DNA of 64,000 nucleotides from Sipunculus nudus. Taxonomy: Eukaryota > Annelida > Sipuncula > Golfingiida > Sipunculidae. Below the pieces are notes generated by a model. The model was given only the letters and a program-made list of their open reading frames with translations. It did not search any database and was not told the origin of the DNA. Numbering within the stretch: the first letter of the stretch is position 1; every line of letters begins with the position of its first letter. The stretch spans positions 30,414,956 through 30,478,955 of the forward strand of contig CM049318.1 of NCBI GenBank assembly GCA_026874595.1, given 5' to 3'. This document shows positions 13,101-24,375 of the stretch, piece after piece. The translations under genes were made by a program, and so were the position numbers.

Positions 13101-16100
13101 TCACCTCCTTTAATTACAGAGGAATGTCAGTTGATAACAAAATAGATCTGAAAGAAACTTTCACCCAAAAAAAATCAGGTACCAGGGGTTGATGTAACGG
13201 CGTATAAAAATGTTTTTCCAAATCCACATAACAAAATGGCGTAGCCCGTTCTTTTTCACATTAATATCGCATTAATATCGCCCACTAATACAACAGTGAG
13301 AGGGAACCGGTTTATTTTATCCAGACTGTGGGTCGGTAACCCGAGCTTGATGTCTGACACGTGATAACTATGTAAACGTCATAAAACAACTATACGACAC
13401 GAGGCGTGCTCATGGTTGGAGCTACCACCAACTGGGAGAACTTAGTGGTCACGCGACCTTTAAGTGCGTGCTTCTGTTACCAATGACTTTTTTGTAAAGC
13501 TATTTTTCATAATAAATATCCGATTTGAAAACAGAAGGAGAGAAACTTATGTAGGGCAGTGCCCTGCTTTTTTTCTCCCTGATTTGCTTTTTTTAATAAA
13601 ATATTGTTTAAACCAAAAAGTAGCATTTTTTTTTTAAATTTCACAGTGACTCGTTTTTTTGCCACAAGAGAAATAGTGTTCCTGCACACGAATTATAAAG
13701 GTTTCATAACTGACTCAGGATTTGGACTATATTACCTGTTGCTCCGTGACCAATAGGCATGCACATACACTGAAAGCCAAAACTCTCTACAAAGTGATTT
13801 GTGAAAAAACTTACGAATTTCTCAAAACTCAAGAAAACCATGAAACAATGCTTTTAAATGCTCATTGGCCAGTTCTGAGACCGGAAGTTGGGCGCACGAG
13901 TTTCTCTGTTCGAAGGATTATTTAAGTCACACTCGAGTTATTTGGCATTATCCTGGCTGATTGAATTTAAGCATTTGAACAACCACTGAACATTTCCCTA
14001 TATGAATACCATTGATGACGGTAGTTATTATACATAAATTGTATGAAATATGATCAAAATATATAGTCTGGACTCGAGTCCACTTTTTCAGGGACTTGAA
14101 CTCAGATTTGGATTCAAAGGTCCTTGATTCGATCTTGTACTCGGACTCGGAGGTATAAAAATAGGACCGAGCCCACATCGATCTCAAAAGAGAAAAAACT
14201 CTGTCACATCCTGAATAAAGACTCAAATACATATGTGTACTAATAACAAAATATTGCAAAACAATAATACCATATATATATGAAAAGCTTTTGCTCTGCA
14301 TCGTGAGCTAAGTGTAATTAACCATTTTTGCAAAAAACGTGTGTGAACTTAAAATGTCCATGATAATCTTTAATTTCCATTTTAATTTGCCTGTTGGATA
14401 TTTGAAATTGTATATTTGTATCGCACTCGGTATCAAACTTGGATTCGGGTTCCAAATGACTCGGACTCGACGATGGTGGACTTGGACTCGAACCTCAAGG
14501 ACTCTGACTTGGATTTGAACTCGAAATGCGGGACTTGGTTGGTGTGGCCACTGATATGAGCCGTTATGTGGTATTCTTGTTTTGTATATTCTGCGCGAGG
14601 CCTATGGCTTGTGTAATGTACAAGGTATTTGCTATCTGATACATCGCGTCACTATAGCACTTGAACCAGGTTTATACTACAGCAGTAAACCCCATGATTA
14701 TGTGTTGCAGCGTGTACCGCCCTCTCTGAATGTTTAGACAGGACCTGATGTCTTGCCGGGATAAATATTTACACTTCATGGGAACTACAGAAGAAACAGG
14801 TAGTTATAGTTCCTGGCAAGCGACTAAGCATGGTTCAGGTCAAAACTATTGACAGACAACTTTAACTCTTCCGTGTTGTTCTCTCCCCATTTCTGTCTCT
14901 CCCAACTTCTTCCTATTTCTGTGTTAATAATTTATCAATATATACTATTATATATACATAATATATTATAGTTTATATCAGTTTTTATTCATATATACAA
15001 AATATGTGCTATTATATATAACGCTTTGAGGTCGCTTTATATTAGTGATGAAATGTTTGGCTTAACACAAAAGTTCCCCAGCAAATTCATCTGGGCACGT
15101 TTTTTTTAACGTTGATGTGGTTTTGCATGTAAACAAAGACCACCAGTGATTGTTTACCATAGCATAACTTTGTGACCAGAGGTCCGAACATACGCCTTTG
15201 CGAAAAAAAAATCCAAAGCTAGGCCCAAGAAATTTGAACAAGAAATACGGAAAAGATTGTGCTGTAAGATCACCAAGTGGCTTGCGCTCTGTTTTAAAAC
15301 ACTGATCGCAACCGGTGCAAGGTTATTTCGAATGTATTGAAGAGTAAGCAAACGGTTTTAGAACGAAACATTGGCCGATACCATAATATTTGAAGGAGAG
15401 AAAAATAGACTCCGTGTATGTTTAATATATTTCGTAGGTGAACACGATAAGTCGTCATTAATTCTCGCTGGACATCAGCAGTTTGCCATGGTCATAAATT
15501 ACTTATCGTTGCAATGAAGAAAAGAATATTAAAGGTCCTACTGACCATTAATCAACCTTAAACCGAACAAATGCTGCATTAAAGCATTTAGCATATTTTA
15601 TTGATATCTTAAGGTTTGTATCCGATTCATTTCAAAACCGGTCAACCGAGAGAGATTATTGTCCTTTTTATTAATTTTACAACAGACTAACTACAGGATA
15701 CATAACAAGACAAGGGGAAGAAAAATTGCACGATATCTCCCTTGGCTGAACGGTCAAAGCATTTTAATAACCGGTCAGGTGGTATGGGAGGTGAATCCAA
15801 CTTAGTAGGCATTGACTATAAAAATACAGAGAATTCACCTTGTAGCCAATGAGAGCATGGATAATACTTAGAGAGCATGGATAATACTTAGAGCCAGTAA
15901 TCGGACCAAAGCCATTATTTAAATATTCAAGACAGTTTTTTGGTCTTTTTTTGCTATTTTTATATTTCTTCGGGGTTTTGGTGAAAGAAACCTCTTGCCT
16001 TTGCTGATGCTGCGCCTTCAGGTTCCGGACTACATGACAAGGGCTTACACACGATAATGCTTTTTTTTAACAAAGTTCGATGTACCACTCGTGCCGGTCC

Positions 16101-17235
16101 AGGGTTTGCGTCATCCCCATTGCTGGGTCATAACACTAAGGAATTCCCGAAAGTCACACTCGTTTGGGAGTGACGCACGATTGTTGGGCACATGCAGTCT
16201 GCGCTCACCCTTGGTGGGGGCCGACCCTGAAAAATCGCACCGCTCCTCGGCTGAGATTCGAACTCACGATCTCACGAACTCGTTTCCCTTGTGTTCTACC
16301 CCTCGACCACCGAAGTCGAACGTTAATGGTTTGTTTACCCGAGTGTTGTCTCTGTATTGTTGGATTGATTGAAAGATCTTAGAAACATTGACATGTCCCT
16401 AGCTGTTAAATATAAATACAGATGTCAGGGAAAATATATAGATGCATATCAGCCTTACATCTAAAGACACTTGTTTTTTTTTCTTCACAGGCACCTGTGA
16501 AGGCTGTTGAGCTGTCAGCCTGGATTTCCAGTGCTTGTGCTGTGCTGTTTAAACAAGAGCGAGCCCTGGTACCAGCTCAGTTGTACATGAACGACCGACA
16601 TCAGTGGGTGTACGATACGCGCAACATCACCGCTCATACAGGCTTCAGTTGCTGCATCACCATCCCCACTACGTAAGTATGTCTTTTGATATTCCCCGGC
16701 AAAATGTGGTTGACCTTATATTTACGAGATTAATTTATGCGAATTATCTTTTATTCCTTTTCACTTGAGTTTAATTTTCATTTAGGTAATTACCTCAACT
16801 AGGTAATTGGGTGGGGGAAAATGAATATATTTAATATAGAATATCAGTGTTGATATCGCGAAGTAGTACGCCTTGGGAAGCACCGAAGAATCGAAAGTGA
16901 GCTCATATTAGGGCAACCTCAGTGTATCAGAGATATATATATTACTTTATTGTATGTGTTGCATTTTACCTGATAAAATTCAGCTACAGAATTTACCTTT
17001 AGATACAATTCACTGTACCTTTATAATTCATTTTAACCGTGTGTATATTCTGCCTTTTTAGAATCTTTACTGGGTTGTCTCTGTCATTTTAATCAATGTA
17101 TATAGCATCCTCTCCCAGTTGTACTAAACCTATGGTCAAGCCCACAAAAATACATTGCTTAAGAGCTGATTTGCAAATATATGTTTATCCATAGAAATAC
17201 GATCGGATATTTCCAACTGAAAAGATCCGTATGAT

Positions 17236-17281
<46 letters not shown>

Positions 17282-18648
17282 CCATATAAACCATGACCAA
17301 AATAAAATGTAACATTTGGCATATAAACTATATTCCTTGTAATTAAACAGATAATAATTCTACAACATTTATCTTTTTTTCTTTATCTTGATCTTGCGTC
17401 TTGATTTACATATAGGCTTAGAACATGAGTTCTTTTGTGTTAAATTGTTTGTTAATTAATAAATAAACAACCATTGATTAAATTATTACCTAACTGTTTT
17501 ATTGTCTAATAGAATTTCCTCTGATAAGAGGACGATAATTACAACAACAATAACTATGTCCGTTGTTCTTCTCAGACCTGGAAGGACGCGGATTTCCTTG
17601 CTGTCACTAAATTTAGTATTTGTGTAGCTTTGACTCAAGAAGAAAAAGATCGCAACGTCATTTATAACACTTAATTCATTATACCTGTTATCTTTTATGT
17701 ATACGGAAAACGGGAATACCAATACTAGCTTATTAGTTGAAGACTTGCTAAACTAAAAACGACTATACAAACTTTTGACAAAATTAATATATGTTAAACA
17801 TGTATAAGACTTGTCCTAGTGGTTAAGCATTGAACTTCGTAGCAGGAGATCCTAACACTGAACCTATAGAAATTCGCATCGTATATCTCGATAGAACCAC
17901 TAGAATATTTTATTGGAGGTTATAAATTTCGGGTTATTCTTAGACTTGTGCCTATAAATCTTGAAATACCGACGGTTTAATAATAACAACAAATGAATCA
18001 TGGTTTAAAAATGGTTTAATAATAAACATTAGTCTTGTTGTATGGTTATTGTCACCCTTATTCAACATAGATTGCCCTTAAATGTAACAATCCTATAAAA
18101 ATATTCAATATTGGTTTTGAAATTTATGTTAAAAATAGATCTTATTCAAACTGGTTATTCAAATGTCGCTTCTTATATTTTTCCAGTATCGGATCCACGC
18201 ACAAATAACATGGCAAAGGATATCTCATTCCATGTGACACCTTATACTGAATAACAATTGTGACGTCGCAGATGAAAGTGCTTAGATTCGTTCCGTCTCT
18301 TTTTATTCAGGCTTGTGTGTGTTTGTAGTCACAATGCCTCTGTGCAGTAATTTCACAAAATACTCAGCGGGGGACTTCCCGGAAATTGACCCTAACGGCC
18401 CTTTATGGCGCCGGCTTCTTGAAAGAGCAAAATTGAACTCACACCACGTGAGAAACAGCTCCGCAGTAAATATGACTCTTCTTACGGGAGCCACGCCGAC
18501 GACAGAAAAGGAAAGTGAATTTCTCGGAGAGCTACAACTAGTCAAAGCTGTTGTGTTGGTAATTGTGATTGTGATATTGCTATTATCTACGTGTAAACTT
18601 GTATTTAAGACATTTTCTAAGTACATGAAGACGAAAGAAGGGGACTGA
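1099..18648 (+). CDS. Predicted four-exon gene: unidentified type I membrane glycoprotein, 229 aa
   Basis: My model joins exons 1099-1186, 12433-12551, 16491-16672 and 18348-18648; the phases agree at every junction (1, 0, 2) and total 690 nt. The product would start with a signal peptide (about residues 1-22). The ectodomain has four cysteines (55, 85, 123, 124) and five N-glycosylation sequons (N51, N114, N131, N166, N171). It ends with one hydrophobic helix (about 197-216) and a short basic tail ending KTKEGD, so a type I cell-surface or secretory-pathway protein is inferred. The spacing around C85 and C123 is loosely Ig-like, but the canonical Trp is absent and I do not recognise the family. 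Intron 1 is 11.2 kb, so extra exons of phase 1-1 cannot be excluded. The weakest joint is the exon 4 acceptor, where two earlier AG sites lead to a stop. Exons 2 and 3 fit each other best. Alternatively, exon 4 could be an independent 104-aa ORF from the ATG at 18,334. Confidence 0.45.
2690..3030 (+). repeat. Dispersed repeat family G (copy 1)
   Basis: Begins with a GCCTCCGCGAGGAGG-like hairpin, passes a GATTTTGATGTGGATCCGG-like block and a GGAATATTCACAAATGTA block, and ends near TTGCATTCCTGAGAATGCAG. The same order of blocks appears at 18,930-19,260 and 23,900-24,230 and, shortened, at 58,720-58,935. The ORF across this copy is not conserved in the others. Confidence 0.75.
5815..6155. repeat. 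Degenerate GGTCTCGG / CCTGGTC field
   Basis: Short segments of the type TGGTCTCGG, CTGGTCCCGG and GGTCTCAG recur irregularly at 5815-5895 and 6040-6155. It resembles an old short-period minisatellite. No ORF is supported. Confidence 0.5.
6612..6690 (+). mobile_element. tRNA-derived SINE head
   Basis: A box A-like segment (GTAGCCTATTGGTTAAGGCG) and a box B-like segment (GGTTCGATCCC) lie about 30 bp apart, as in an internal RNA polymerase III promoter. A matching acceptor stem is not evident and tRNA-unrelated sequence follows, so I call a SINE, not a functional tRNA gene. Its 3' end is not resolved (perhaps about 6900). Confidence 0.6.
9755..10215. repeat. CCAAT/ATTGG inverted-motif field
   Basis: About 460 bp packed with alternating AACCAAT and ATTGGTT motifs, many forming small palindromes around the sequence AACCAATnnATTGGTT, spaced roughly 15-30 bp apart. 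The pattern resumes briefly at 10,500-10,530 on the far side of a SINE head, suggesting the SINE inserted into the field. There is no coding potential. Confidence 0.8.
10255..10335 (+). mobile_element. tRNA-derived SINE head
   Basis: A box A-like TGGCTGAGGGGCTAA and a box B GGTTCGATTCC are separated by a long variable-arm-like region, as in a Leu or Ser tRNA. No full cloverleaf ending is apparent. It interrupts the CCAAT/ATTGG field. Confidence 0.6.
10583..10637. repeat. (TA)n microsatellite, interrupted
   Basis: Two TA tracts separated by a short CATATTG spacer. Confidence 0.9.
12433..12551 (+). CDS. Exon 2 of the membrane glycoprotein gene
   Basis: The acceptor CTTATCTCAG is followed by 119 nt and the donor CAAAG|GTGAGC. 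Entry phase 1 and exit phase 0 match the neighbouring exons. It encodes a hydrophilic stretch containing the sequon NET (N51) and the first ectodomain Cys, in the context TDCLWVKHGRLAISESK. The frame is open from 12,412, just upstream of the acceptor. Confidence 0.5.
12900..13200 (+). repeat. Diverged MITE-like repeat with a TGACGTCA core
   Basis: Shares blocks in the same order with 42,960-43,262: GATGACGTCACA, ATATGTTACGTCACGCATA, CACAAGGAT and TTCGCAAAGTAAAT. It contains a perfect TGACGTCA at 12,937-12,944. The ORF across it (12,947-13,192) is not conserved in the second copy. Confidence 0.6.
14070..14540. repeat. Degenerate GACTCG-rich fields
   Basis: Two clusters (14,070-14,160 and 14,405-14,540) of GGACTCG, ACTTGGACTCG and GATTCG variants in both orientations, for example GACTCGAGTC. 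The roughly 240 bp between them is ordinary AT-rich sequence. It looks like a decayed short-period satellite. Confidence 0.5.
16080..16320 (-). mobile_element. tRNA-derived SINE, minus strand
   Basis: On the minus strand the interval 16,316-16,228 reads as a Leu/Ser tRNA-like head: box A-like TGGTCGAGGGGTAG and box B-like GAGTTCGAATCTC. It is followed by a GC-rich body to about 16,080. The plus-strand ORFs here are by-products. Confidence 0.6.
16491..16672 (+). CDS. Exon 3 of the membrane glycoprotein gene
   Basis: Strong borders: a T-rich tract ending CTTCACAG on the left and CACTAC|GTAAGTATG on the right. The 182 nt are open only in the frame that enters in phase 0 (the other two hit stops at once) and exit in phase 2. 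The exon encodes residues 70-129, including C85, C123, C124 and the sequon NIT (N114). Its base composition is visibly less AT-rich than the flanking introns. This is the best-supported exon of this gene. Confidence 0.6.
17238..17278. repeat. (TA)n microsatellite
   Basis: About 20 TA units in the intron between exons 3 and 4. Confidence 0.95.
17815..17880 (+). mobile_element. Degenerate tRNA-like SINE head
   Basis: A segment resembling box A (TGTCCTAGTGGTTAAGC) is followed by a poor box B. It is similar in layout to the element at 6612, so it is probably an older copy of a related SINE. Confidence 0.35.
18348..18648 (+). CDS. Exon 4 of the membrane glycoprotein gene (membrane anchor, stop)
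   Basis: With the acceptor at 18,345-18,347 (GTGCAG|T) the phase matches exon 3 and the frame stays open for 99 codons to the TGA at 18,646. It encodes sequons NFT, NSS and NMT, an acidic TTEKESEF segment, then a Val/Ile/Leu-rich helix and the tail. Two earlier acceptor-like AGs, at 18,309-18,310 and 18,327-18,328, would give a stop at 18,348-18,350. A possible polyadenylation signal ATTAAA lies near 18,868. Confidence 0.45.
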
Positions 18649-19395
18649 TTGTTATATGGCTTTGAATTGTACCAGTGTAATCCAGTATTTTATGCTTTCA
18701 TCATCGATATACATCAAAATTGTGTTCCTATTTTCCTTCATTTCCACCGGCCCTGCATGTATTGTATATTAAGGGTAAGTTCTAGTCAGATACATCTTAT
18801 TCCCATGCGTTTTATACGTTAAATGTCACATGACACAATGATATACTGCAATTGCTGTCTCACATTTAATTAAATATGTTTTATTTTATACGACTTGTGT
18901 TGTCCTGTGTTTTCTTTTACAAGTACCTTTCTTTATTGCCTCCACCGGGGTGGGGGTGGGGGGTGGGGGTGGTACCCGTCCATTCCCGTTCGTGGTATGT
19001 GTGTTAGGGTGTGTGTCTGTGTGTTGTTTAAATGGAATCTCATGAATTTTTCAGGGCATTTCGAAATTAATTTGATTTGGTGTGGGTCCGGCACATGACC
19101 CGGATTCAGGAAAGTCATTCAGGAATATTCACAAATGTACGGTCACCTATGCACGAATAAAACTTGGAACATGGACCTAATAATTGGATGCAAATACTCT
19201 TATGCTAACATCCCATAATAGAGGTCCCCCACATGCGGGAGCCTCATATTCCTTAAAATGCAGATTTTTAGTTGTCAAAGTATCAGTCAGAAACGGTTGT
19301 GGTTTTGCCTTGGTTGGTTAGCTAGTCAACTGGATGTCTGTTTGTGACATAATATATTTTGATTAAATATTGGAGCGAGGTTTTGGTACCAACCA
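18466..19395 (+). repeat. Source copy of the 3' exon duplication
   Basis: The last 60 codons of exon 4 and about 750 bp downstream are repeated nearly identically at 23,416-24,375. The downstream part includes a G-rich tract (18,946-18,970) and copy 2 of dispersed family G (18,930-19,260). Confidence 0.85.
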
Positions 19396-19399
19396 AGGA

Positions 19400-20028
19400 A
19401 TAATTTATTTATTTATTTATAACAACATCTTTCAGGGTAGCCTTTATCAGAATAAAATTCCGTTTACAGAAGGGCCCTGTAATACATAGATACATCATAA
19501 TAAAATACAATATTCAACTAGAATACGGGTAGTCGACAAGCGACTACGTGTATCCGCCTAAATCAGAGTGGAACGGGTGAAGTGAGGCATGGATTGATTG
19601 GCAAGGGGAAATAGAGTGAAGTGTTGCATATAAGCATGGATGTCTGCAGCCGAAATGTGTATGTAGGTTGCGCCACCTACCACAAAATCCAAAAAAGCTG
19701 TCCAAGTTGTATACATATGCAAAATTTAAGGCAGATAAGTCAAACCACTACATGTATATGAGTGATTTTAGCCCTTGGCAGTAAAAAACAGACGGATGCT
19801 GTGCAAAAATGGTTGCAGGTGGCGTATGATTAAGAGCTATGCAAGATCTATACACATGCAAAATTGTGGCGCCACCTGTCATAAAATCAGGAAAGCTATC
19901 CAGGATGTATACGCATGCCGAATTTCAGGTGAATTAGGCAAACCACTGCAGAGATATGAGTGACTTTAACCCAAGGCAGACGAACAGATGGACACTGTGC
20001 AAACATGGTTGCAGGTGGCGCCACCATT
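19400..20028 (+). repeat. Dispersed repeat R (copy 1) and flanks
   Basis: A (TTTA)n stretch at 19,400-19,420 is followed by an element starting near 19,520 with the hairpin GTAGTCGACAAGCGACTAC and continuing through two related sub-units with TATACACATGCAAAATT-like blocks, ending at a GGTGGCGCCACC palindrome (20,014-20,025). The first 260 bp recur at 23,153-23,413. No gene is seen. Confidence 0.75.
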
Positions 20029-22455
20029 TTTAGCTCAGCTGACTTTCAGTCATGCTGGGCTATAGCGATGGGTCTTTGTCCGTCGTCCTTCCGTCTGTCC
20101 GTCCGGCCGGCCGTCCGTTAGCAGGGCACAAATCGTAACCGTAGGGGCTAGGGCCATGAACCCTATGCAGTCTTAAAAGTTATAAAAAGATCTCCTTGCA
20201 AACCTGAAATTAGGTCACTGCGACCTATATTCTCGAAGTTATGGGGTGTGTTTGCACCCCCCAGAAATAACTCTTTGAGACAAAATTTTCATCCCAAACC
20301 TTCCATCTTTCACATACAGCTCACCTACCAACAGGGGAAGAACATAATTTTTTTTAGGTCAAAAGGTCAAGGTCACAGGAGCCTCTTCTTTGAAAAGCCT
20401 GTGGATGCATTTTAAGCCAACCCTTTCATCCCAATTCTTTGATTTTTCACATATAGCTCACCTACTAAGTTGGAGAAGAATCCTATAGATTTTGAGGTCA
20501 CAAGGTCAAAGGTCAGGGTCACAGGATCCACTTCTTTGAAAAGGTTGTGGACACATTTCAAGCTAGACTTTTCATTCCAAACCTTCCAGCACAGATATCG
20601 CTTCTCTGCCAACAGGGGAAAAGACCTGTTGATTTTGAGGTCAAAGGTCAAGTTCACAGCACCCACTTCTTGTGTGGAGTCATTTTCAGGCAAACTTTTC
20701 AATCTGTACCTTCCATCTGTCATATATGGCTTACCTACCAATAAGGGAAGAAGCCTATTGATGTTGAGGTCAAAAAGTCAAAGGTCAAGGTCACAATATT
20801 TAATTGTTCTAAATGCTTGTGAGCATATTTCAAGTGTAACTGTTCAACCCAAACCTTCAGTCTTTCACATATGCCACATCTATGCATCACTCAGTTTGAC
20901 TCAAACTTCATATTTATGGGTCTTTTTGTTTGAATAAATAACTTATTGATTTTGGGGTCAGCTGGTCAGCAGGTTAAAGGTTGCAGGTCAAAGTTATTCA
21001 CCCATTGGTTGCCAAGTAATTACACCAGATTTAAGTGGTTAGTAGTTACCCATCATTTAGAAAGAATCCAGTTGATATATGGGCAAAAGGCCAAGGTCAT
21101 AGGTCAGGGATGTTCACAATTACTGATTTTATAGACCATCTCTATTTTTCTTGTATATATAACCATCCCACTCCAGCTGGTACATCTCCCTGTCTGGCTG
21201 TAATTGTGAGTGACACTGGTGACATATGACTCCCTTTTGTATCAGCCTATTAAGTGATAAGGCTCAGTGATAAGTACCTCGTTACTTCATAACAAAAACA
21301 CTGTTGTCAGAATGCTTCAGCCAGGCATTAAGACTATGAGAGTATAGTATTAAGGTTTAGCTACTGATTTATAAGATGATGGGAACATTTTGCAGTTTAT
21401 TTTATGGAATCCTAGCAATAAACTTAGTTTCCTAGATATCTGAATATTTTAATATATATCACCACATATAAAAGCAAGTGTTTGTTCTCATAATATGTGG
21501 ATATGTACCTTGATTTAGGATGGCTTTTTGTTTCATTTCAAGACTCTTAGTCATGCTTTCTGCATTTCTTTTCTTTCAGGTTTGGCAGTTTACCTACCCT
21601 GCTGACCCCATTGAAAAGCAGAGTGATAATAAAAAATATTGGACTTACACTTTTTACAATTGCATATCTATAAATCTGATATGAGGGCCTGGACATGCCT
21701 TTTGAATTATTTTGGGCATTCATTACTGGATAATTTGCCCCAAGTTTGGTCTCTTATTGGAGAATGTGGGATATCAAATGTCATACTTGTCAGAAATCCA
21801 TTATGTCTCCCAGTTAGCCACCTTAGAAATTCTTTCTTTAGTGCAGTTTCAGTAATTTTTCTTTAATGTTTGGTCCGATTTAGAGAATGTTTGTTGTCTG
21901 ATTTCAGACTTGTCAGAAGTCCAATATGGCCACCAGGCAACCATCTTTTAATTCCTTTTGATCATATTATCTCAAGAACAGTTAAAGTGAATGCAGTTGG
22001 ATGTATATTTATGTAATCTTGTAAAGGATTGGGTCAAATATTTCTGAATAAATATAACCATAATTTATAAAAGTGCAGTACAGTTGGCTTGTATTAAATA
22101 AAAATTCATAAAGAAGCACCTGTTTCTCAATAATTCTTGCATGTATTTCCTTGATTTTTGCTATATATTTTGATCTTATATTTGCCCTTTGTGGTGTTTC
22201 TTTGAGACTGACAGGTTTCAAGCAAGCTGTTGGAATAGTTCCTGATAGCTTAACAATCATGCATTTTCCTCAGACCATCAATTCACTGTGTTTTAACCAG
22301 ACATAGGTGATATATATTTCTGTTGCCATAGAAAATTTTCAACAAATTGGCAAATTGGTTCTTCAAAATTTGACTGGAAGTTGTGAATCTCAGTCCATGA
22401 TGTCACAGGTCATGCTTGGCAGCTGAGCGTCATGACCCATGGGTCACTTGTTTAA
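20028..22455 (+). mobile_element. Candidate complete non-autonomous repeat element, 2.4 kb
   Basis: The left end, TTTTTAGCTCAGCTGAC, forms a hairpin-like start followed by GCTATAGCGATGGG and a GTCCGTCC-rich run. The right end is GCTGAGCGTCATGACCCATGGGTCAC, broken here as GCTGAGCGTCATG plus the palindrome GACCCATGGGTC. The same start and end types recur at 29,474, 30,446 and 33,085. The interior is AGGTCA-rich (20,340-21,130). An acceptor-like site at 21,579 opens 34 codons, but I see no transposase. Placement in a transposon superfamily is not possible from this sequence. Confidence 0.6.
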
Positions 22456-23152
22456 AAAATCAGGAAATATATTTACTCACCTAACATGAGAATTGCTGAA
22501 CCTAGAGACTTTTTTTCAGGAATATAACTTTATTTAATCAAGATTCAATTGTTTACCCAAAATTAGATCTGAATTTTGCAAATGTTTCAAGTTATTAGCA
22601 TTAATAAAAAATCAATACCTTAATTTTTTCCAACTTTGGCACTGTTGATTTAATTTTCACAACATATACACATAAGGATTTAATCTTAAAAAATCTGAAA
22701 TTTCAAAGAAATTGATTGGAAAGAATAGCTTTTATTCATGTTTTCATACACCATGTCAAGTGTTGTTTACATCTAGCCCACCTAGTAGTACAGCCTTCAC
22801 TTGCATTATGTAACCCACCCCAGGCAGCTTGCCTTGGGTCAGCTTGGCCACTACAAGCAGGCTTCCCCTCTGCCCTGCACTCCCCCCCCCCCCTGATGGT
22901 GCATAAACTAGATGAATGTTATTATTTTCTGTATTTGATTCATTCTTATTCTAGGTTATGCTACATTTTAGATTTTGTATTGTACCACCAGGGTTACAAT
23001 GATTAAAGTGTAAATTTAATTGTGTCCACAAAGGGGTGTATTGCTATGAAAGTGTGGATGTTCATGAGATAAGTAATTCCTTGCTTCAGAAGAGTAAAAA
23101 CTTCACCAGGTGTGAAATTGACTATTAATTCCAGTAATAAAATAGAATACGG
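22456..23152. other. Intergenic stretch without recognised genes
   Basis: AT-rich sequence with a C-run at 22,885-22,896. The ORF at 22,716-23,006 shows no splice context or motif I can support. Confidence 0.5.
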
Positions 23153-23413
23153 GTAGTCGACAAGCGACTACGTGTATCCGCCTAAATCAGAGTGGAACGG
23201 GTGAAGTGAGGCATGGATTGAGTGGCAAGGGGAAATAGAGTGTTGCATATTAGCATGGATGTCTGCAGCCAAATTGTGTACGTAGGTTGCCCCCCCCCTA
23301 CCACAAATTCCAGAAAGCCTTCCAAGTTGTATACATATGCAAAATTTAAGGCAGATAAGTCAAACCACTACATGTATATGAGTGATTTTAGCCCGTGGCA
23401 GACAAACAGATGG
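23153..23413 (+). repeat. Dispersed repeat R (copy 2)
   Basis: Near-identical to 19,520-19,790, with a C-run at 23,291-23,298. It joins abruptly to the duplicated exon 4 fragment at about 23,414. Confidence 0.85.
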
Positions 23414-23415
23414 AC

Positions 23416-24375
23416 GCGGAGCTCCGCAGTAAATATGACTCTTCTTACGGGAGCCACGCCGACGACAGAAAAGGAAAGTGAATTTCTCGGAGAGCTACAA
23501 CTAGTCAAAGCTGTTGTGTTGGTAATTGTGATTGTGATATTGCTATTATCTACGTGTAAACTTGTATTTAAGACATTTTCTAAGTACATGAAGACGAAAG
23601 AAGGGGACTGATTGTTATATGGCTTTGAATTGTACCAGTGTAATCCAGTATTTTATAATTTCATCATCGATATACATCAAAATTGTGTTCCTATTTTCCT
23701 TCATTTCCACCGGCCCTGCATGTATTGTATATTAAGGGTAAGTTCTAGTCAGATACATCTTATTCCCATGCGTTTTATACGTTTAATGTCACATGACACA
23801 ATGATATACTGCAATTGCTGTCTCACATCTAATTAAAAATGTTTTATTTTATACGACTTGTATTGTCCTGTGTTTTCTTTTACAAGTACCTTTCTTAATT
23901 GCCTCCACCGGGGTGGGGGGGGGGGGGGGGGGGGGGTGGTACCCGTCCATTCCCGTTCGTGGTATGTGTGTTAGGGTGTGTGTCTGTGTGTTGTTTAAAT
24001 GGAATCTCATGAATTTTTCAGGGCATTTCGAAATTAATTTGATTTGGTGTGGGTCCGGCACATGACCCGGATTCAGGAAAGTCATCCAGGAATATTCACA
24101 AATGTACGGTTACCAATGCACGAATAAAACCTGTAACATGGACCTAATAATTTGATGCAAATACTTTTATACTGGCATCCCACAATAGAGATCCCCAACA
24201 TGCGGGATCCTTGCATTCCTTAGAATGCAGATTTTTTAGATGTCAAAGTATCAGTCAGAAACTGTTGTGGTTTTGGCTTGGTTGGTAAGCTGGTCAACTG
24301 GATGGTTTGCCTGTTTGAGACATAATATATTTTGATTAAATATTGAAGCGAGGCTTTTGTACCAACCATGGAATA
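23416..24375 (+). pseudogene. Recent partial duplicate of membrane glycoprotein exon 4 and downstream DNA
   Basis: Matches 18,466-19,395 with only scattered differences, so the copy is young. It starts inside codon 167, lacks the first third of the exon and any acceptor, and keeps the whole membrane segment, tail and stop at 23,609-23,611. Upstream it is fused in frame to repeat R: an ATG near 23,255 would give a chimeric ORF of about 118 codons. The G-run at 23,917-23,936 is longer than in the source. There is no evidence of expression, so it is probably a pseudogene. Confidence 0.75.

Noticed and set aside
18334-18648. Stand-alone 104-aa single-exon membrane protein from the ATG at 18,334
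   Set aside because: Not excluded, but the in-phase join with exon 3 explains the open frame better; the topology vaguely resembles Reprimo-type proteins without a convincing match.
21580-21684. Acceptor followed by VWQFTYPADPIEKQSDNKKY and a stop
   Set aside because: It lies inside a repeat element and has no partner exon; probably chance.
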